From DASRCB01 sp035653295 (GTDB lineage Bacteria > Acidobacteriota > Terriglobia > Bryobacterales > Bryobacteraceae): a stretch of 8,006 bases of DNA. Shown here in pieces: positions 6,306-8,006 of the stretch. The stretch covers positions 1 to 8,006 of the forward strand of contig DASRCB010000391.1 of the NCBI GenBank assembly GCA_035653295.1, given 5' to 3'. The translations under genes were made by a program, and so were the position numbers. The notes under the pieces were generated by a model. It had not been told where the DNA came from and searched no databases. It worked only from the letters and a program-made list of their open reading frames with translations. The number at the start of each line of letters is the position of its first letter. Positions within the stretch are counted from its first letter, which is position 1.

Positions 6306-7361
6306 TCAGCGGCCCTGGACGGCGACCTGCTGGTACTCCCTGCTGGCGGCGAACGCCAGAGGAGCCCCATCCTGGAACAGGACGGGACGACGTCCCAGAA
6401 ACGCAGTCAGAGGCGCGGCGTCGCCAAGGCAATGCCTCATGTCTCCGGGCCGGAATCCGCCCACGACACGCGGGGCGGTGTCGGATTCGTAGATGTCCGC
6501 CAGGATACTGCAGGCCTGCAGGAGCGACGTTCCCGCGCCCGAACAAACATTCAGCACCGCCGGCGCATCGGCTCGATCGAGGCTGCGCGTGATGGTTTCC
6601 ACCACATCGGCCACATACACCCAGTCGCGCAACTGGCGGCCATCTTCGAACAGCGACGGAGAGTGTCCGGAGCGAATCCAGCCCGCCATTTTCGCGACAA
6701 TCGTCGCCTCCCCATCGTCCAGCCGGAGGCGGTCGCCGTAGACCGACGAAAGCCTCAGAATGGTCACCGGACAGTGCTGAAACCCGCGCAGGCACAGCTC
6801 CTGCATGTACTTCGAGGCGCCATACGTTTCCAGCGGGTCGGGCGTCGCATCCACGGTAATCGGCAGCACGTGACAGGCGCCGCCGCATGCGTCGCACATC
6901 ACTTCGAAACGGCCCGCTTCGAGGTCCTCGGTGCGCCGCGTCGCCGAGCGACGCTGACCGCAGTCATCGCACTCGAAGACATAGTTCGAACCGTAAATGC
7001 TGAAGCTGCTGATGAGCACGATGCGTTTCAGCCGCGGCCACTGGCGGGCGTATTCCACCAGCCGCGCCGTGCCGCCGACGTTTCCGCCCAGCACGTTCGC
7101 CGGTTCCTTACCCGCGCGGCCGACTCCACCGAGCGCGGCCAGGTGTACGACGGCCTCCACATCGCGGATTTCCTCATCCGGGATCCAGTGCCGGAGATCG
7201 CTTACGCAATAGCGCACATCAGACCGCAGGTAGGTGGGCAACCTGCGGTGGGCGCCAGGGTCGAAGCTGTCCAGCGCTATAACGTCGTCGCCGCGGTTAG
7301 TAAGACGATCGACGACATGTGATCCAATGAAGCCCCCGCCCCCTGTAACCAGAACCTTCAT
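6306..7361 (-). CDS. NAD-dependent sugar epimerase/dehydratase (extended SDR) with zinc-ribbon-like insert; dTDP-L-rhamnose 4-epimerase-like
   Basis: The 351-aa protein is an extended short-chain dehydrogenase acting on a nucleotide sugar. It has the NAD-binding Rossmann motif TGGGGFIGSH (6-15), Asp31 after strand 2, VVHLAALGG (71-79), SSFSIYG (118-124) with the catalytic Ser region, and the Tyr180-x3-Lys184 pair in YGASK. LRLSSVYGDR (202-211) and RDWVYVADV (245-253) are typical substrate-domain elements. Between the Ser region and the Tyr lies an insert with two Cys-x2-Cys pairs (Cys131/134 and Cys156/159), a zinc-ribbon pattern. From memory, similar inserts occur in proteins annotated as dTDP-L-rhamnose 4-epimerases, which make dTDP-6-deoxy-L-talose; this is the best guess for function. 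ATG 7361 is chosen over an upstream GTG extension to 7523 because AAGGAG lies 5 nt before it and the Rossmann motif starts at residue 6. It overlaps the preceding stop as ATGA. Confidence 0.9.
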   Translation of the reverse strand: MKVLVTGGGGFIGSHVVDRLTNRGDDVIALDSFDPGAHRRLPTYLRSDVRYCVSDLRHWIPDEEIRDVEAVVHLAALGGVGRAGKEPANVLGGNVGGTARLVEYARQWPRLKRIVLISSFSIYGSNYVFECDDCGQRRSATRRTEDLEAGRFEVMCDACGGACHVLPITVDATPDPLETYGASKYMQELCLRGFQHCPVTILRLSSVYGDRLRLDDGEATIVAKMAGWIRSGHSPSLFEDGRQLRDWVYVADVVETITRSLDRADAPAVLNVCSGAGTSLLQACSILADIYESDTAPRVVGGFRPGDMRHCLGDAAPLTAFLGRRPVLFQDGAPLAFAASREYQQVAVQGR

Positions 7362-8006
7362 ACCAACTCCTTGACCGATACGGCCGACTCGATGTCGGAC
7401 ATATTCTGGTGGAACCATTCGATGGTCGCGGCCAGCCCCTGTTCCACTCCGGTTTTCGGAGCGAACGAGAGCGTGGATTTCGCCTTGTCGATATTCGCCT
7501 GGCGCGTCACGCTCCGATCCCACGACCGCCGCGGTGCGAATTCGATGCGGCTGCGCGACTTACAGAGCCGAATGATCATTTGCGCCAGATCGATGATTCG
7601 GGTCTGCAGCCCGGTGCCCAGGTTAAACGCCTCGCCGGAGGCGCCCGGTGAAATGGCGGCCCCAATCAGACCGCTCACCAGGTCGTCCACATAAATGAAA
7701 TCCCGCGTCTCCTCACCGGTGCCGGTGATGGTGAGCGGCTGGTTCTTCAGGGCGCACCAGATGAAGTTCGGAATCACGTTGCGGTAGAAACCAGGCACCT
7801 CGCCGGGGCCGAAGGAATTGAAGAATCGGCAGCGCACCGTCTCCACCGCGGGCGCGAAGTAATTGCAGTAGAATTCGCCCAGCGCTTTCGTGATCTGATA
7901 GGGCGTGTCGAGGTGCAGGCTTACGGGCATGTCCTCACGAATCGGCCCCACGACATCGTGCCCGGCAATCGAACATCCGGCGGAGGCATAGACCAGGCGG
8001 CGAGCT
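7358..8006 (-). CDS. NAD-dependent nucleotide-sugar epimerase/dehydratase (extended SDR), N-terminus cut by window edge
   Basis: The last 215 residues of an extended SDR are visible, reading in from position 8005. The fragment starts RRLVYASAGCSIAG, the segment that normally follows strand 5 and carries the catalytic Ser, and continues to Tyr36-x3-Lys40 in PYQITKALGEFY. FFNSFGPGEVPG, ITGTGEETRDFIYVDDLV and AFNLGTG are standard sugar-SDR elements for substrate binding. The missing part is the N-terminal Rossmann portion, roughly 100-130 residues. The 197-aa GTG-initiated version starting at 7951 is an artefact, because the frame and the homology continue upstream. UDP-glucose 4-epimerase, UDP-glucuronate decarboxylase and dTDP-glucose 4,6-dehydratase relatives all share these motifs, so substrate and reaction stay open. 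Its TGA overlaps the next gene's ATG (ATGA), so the two SDRs are probably co-translated and may act in sequence. Confidence 0.92.
   Translation of the reverse strand, partial: ARRLVYASAGCSIAGHDVVGPIREDMPVSLHLDTPYQITKALGEFYCNYFAPAVETVRCRFFNSFGPGEVPGFYRNVIPNFIWCALKNQPLTITGTGEETRDFIYVDDLVSGLIGAAISPGASGEAFNLGTGLQTRIIDLAQMIIRLCKSRSRIEFAPRRSWDRSVTRQANIDKAKSTLSFAPKTGVEQGLAATIEWFHQNMSDIESAVSVKELV
7367..7372 (-). promoter_or_regulatory. Shine-Dalgarno site of the zinc-ribbon SDR gene
   Basis: AAGGAG read on the minus strand (7372-7367), with a 5-nt spacer TTGGT before the ATG at 7361. It lies inside the last codons of the upstream SDR gene. This is the clearest ribosome binding site in the window and decides the start of the downstream gene. 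Confidence 0.8.

Noticed and set aside
6173..6370. Possible 65-aa small gene in the leader on the minus strand.
   Set aside because: Its 5' part overlaps the SDR gene, there is no ribosome binding site, and the low-complexity Arg/Ala/Pro translation looks like non-coding GC-rich sequence.
6117..7322. Plus-strand open frame of 401 codons antisense to the zinc-ribbon SDR gene and the leader.
   Set aside because: Arg- and Ala-rich translation with no recognisable domain, opposite a well-supported SDR gene with its own Shine-Dalgarno site.
7362..7523. A 54-residue N-terminal extension of the zinc-ribbon SDR from an upstream alternative start.
   Set aside because: It overlaps the preceding SDR gene in another frame, has no SDR similarity, and the Shine-Dalgarno site plus Rossmann motif fix the start at 7361.

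Overview
The window is a stretch of a surface-glycan (O-antigen, capsule or exopolysaccharide type) or glycosylated-metabolite biosynthesis locus. All eight recognisable genes lie on the minus strand, so transcription runs from position 8006 towards position 1. The DNA is GC-rich with strongly GC-biased third positions, and genes are packed with 4-8 bp overlaps. That suggests a high-GC bacterium with large accessory sugar clusters; soil or sediment Acidobacteriota or Proteobacteria would fit. No marker gene is present, so the taxonomy is a guess.

In transcription order: (1) the C-terminal 215 residues of an NAD-dependent sugar epimerase/dehydratase, cut by the window edge (7358-8005). (2) A second extended SDR of 351 aa with a four-cysteine, zinc-ribbon-like insert, resembling dTDP-L-rhamnose 4-epimerase-type enzymes (6306-7361). 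(3) A 170-bp leader, the only real intergenic space, which holds an inverted repeat and a perfect 14-bp tandem duplication abutting the next start codon. (4) A glutamine-dependent asparagine-synthase-family amidotransferase (4381-6135). (5) A WbuB-like family 4 glycosyltransferase with a GTG start (3115-4377). (6) A GNAT-type acyltransferase (2583-3122). (7) A TylF/MycF-type SAM methyltransferase (1847-2590). (8) A DegT/DnrJ/EryC1/StrS PLP sugar aminotransferase (716-1828). (9) The first 239 residues of a transketolase N-terminal-half protein, which runs off the window at position 1 (1-719).

A working model, by inference: the SDRs and the aminotransferase make a nucleotide-activated (amino)deoxysugar. 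The GNAT acylates the amine, the methyltransferase O-methylates a hydroxyl, and the asparagine-synthase homologue may amidate a carboxylate such as a uronic acid. The glycosyltransferase adds a sugar to the growing unit. The transketolase half is unusual here and may move a two-carbon ketol unit onto a sugar or supply a sugar phosphate. The locus is of a known general type. The combination of tailoring enzymes, the AsnB-like enzyme with altered motifs, the zinc-ribbon SDR and the duplicated leader element are the parts worth a closer look. I found no RNA genes, CRISPR arrays, insertion sequences or phage features.
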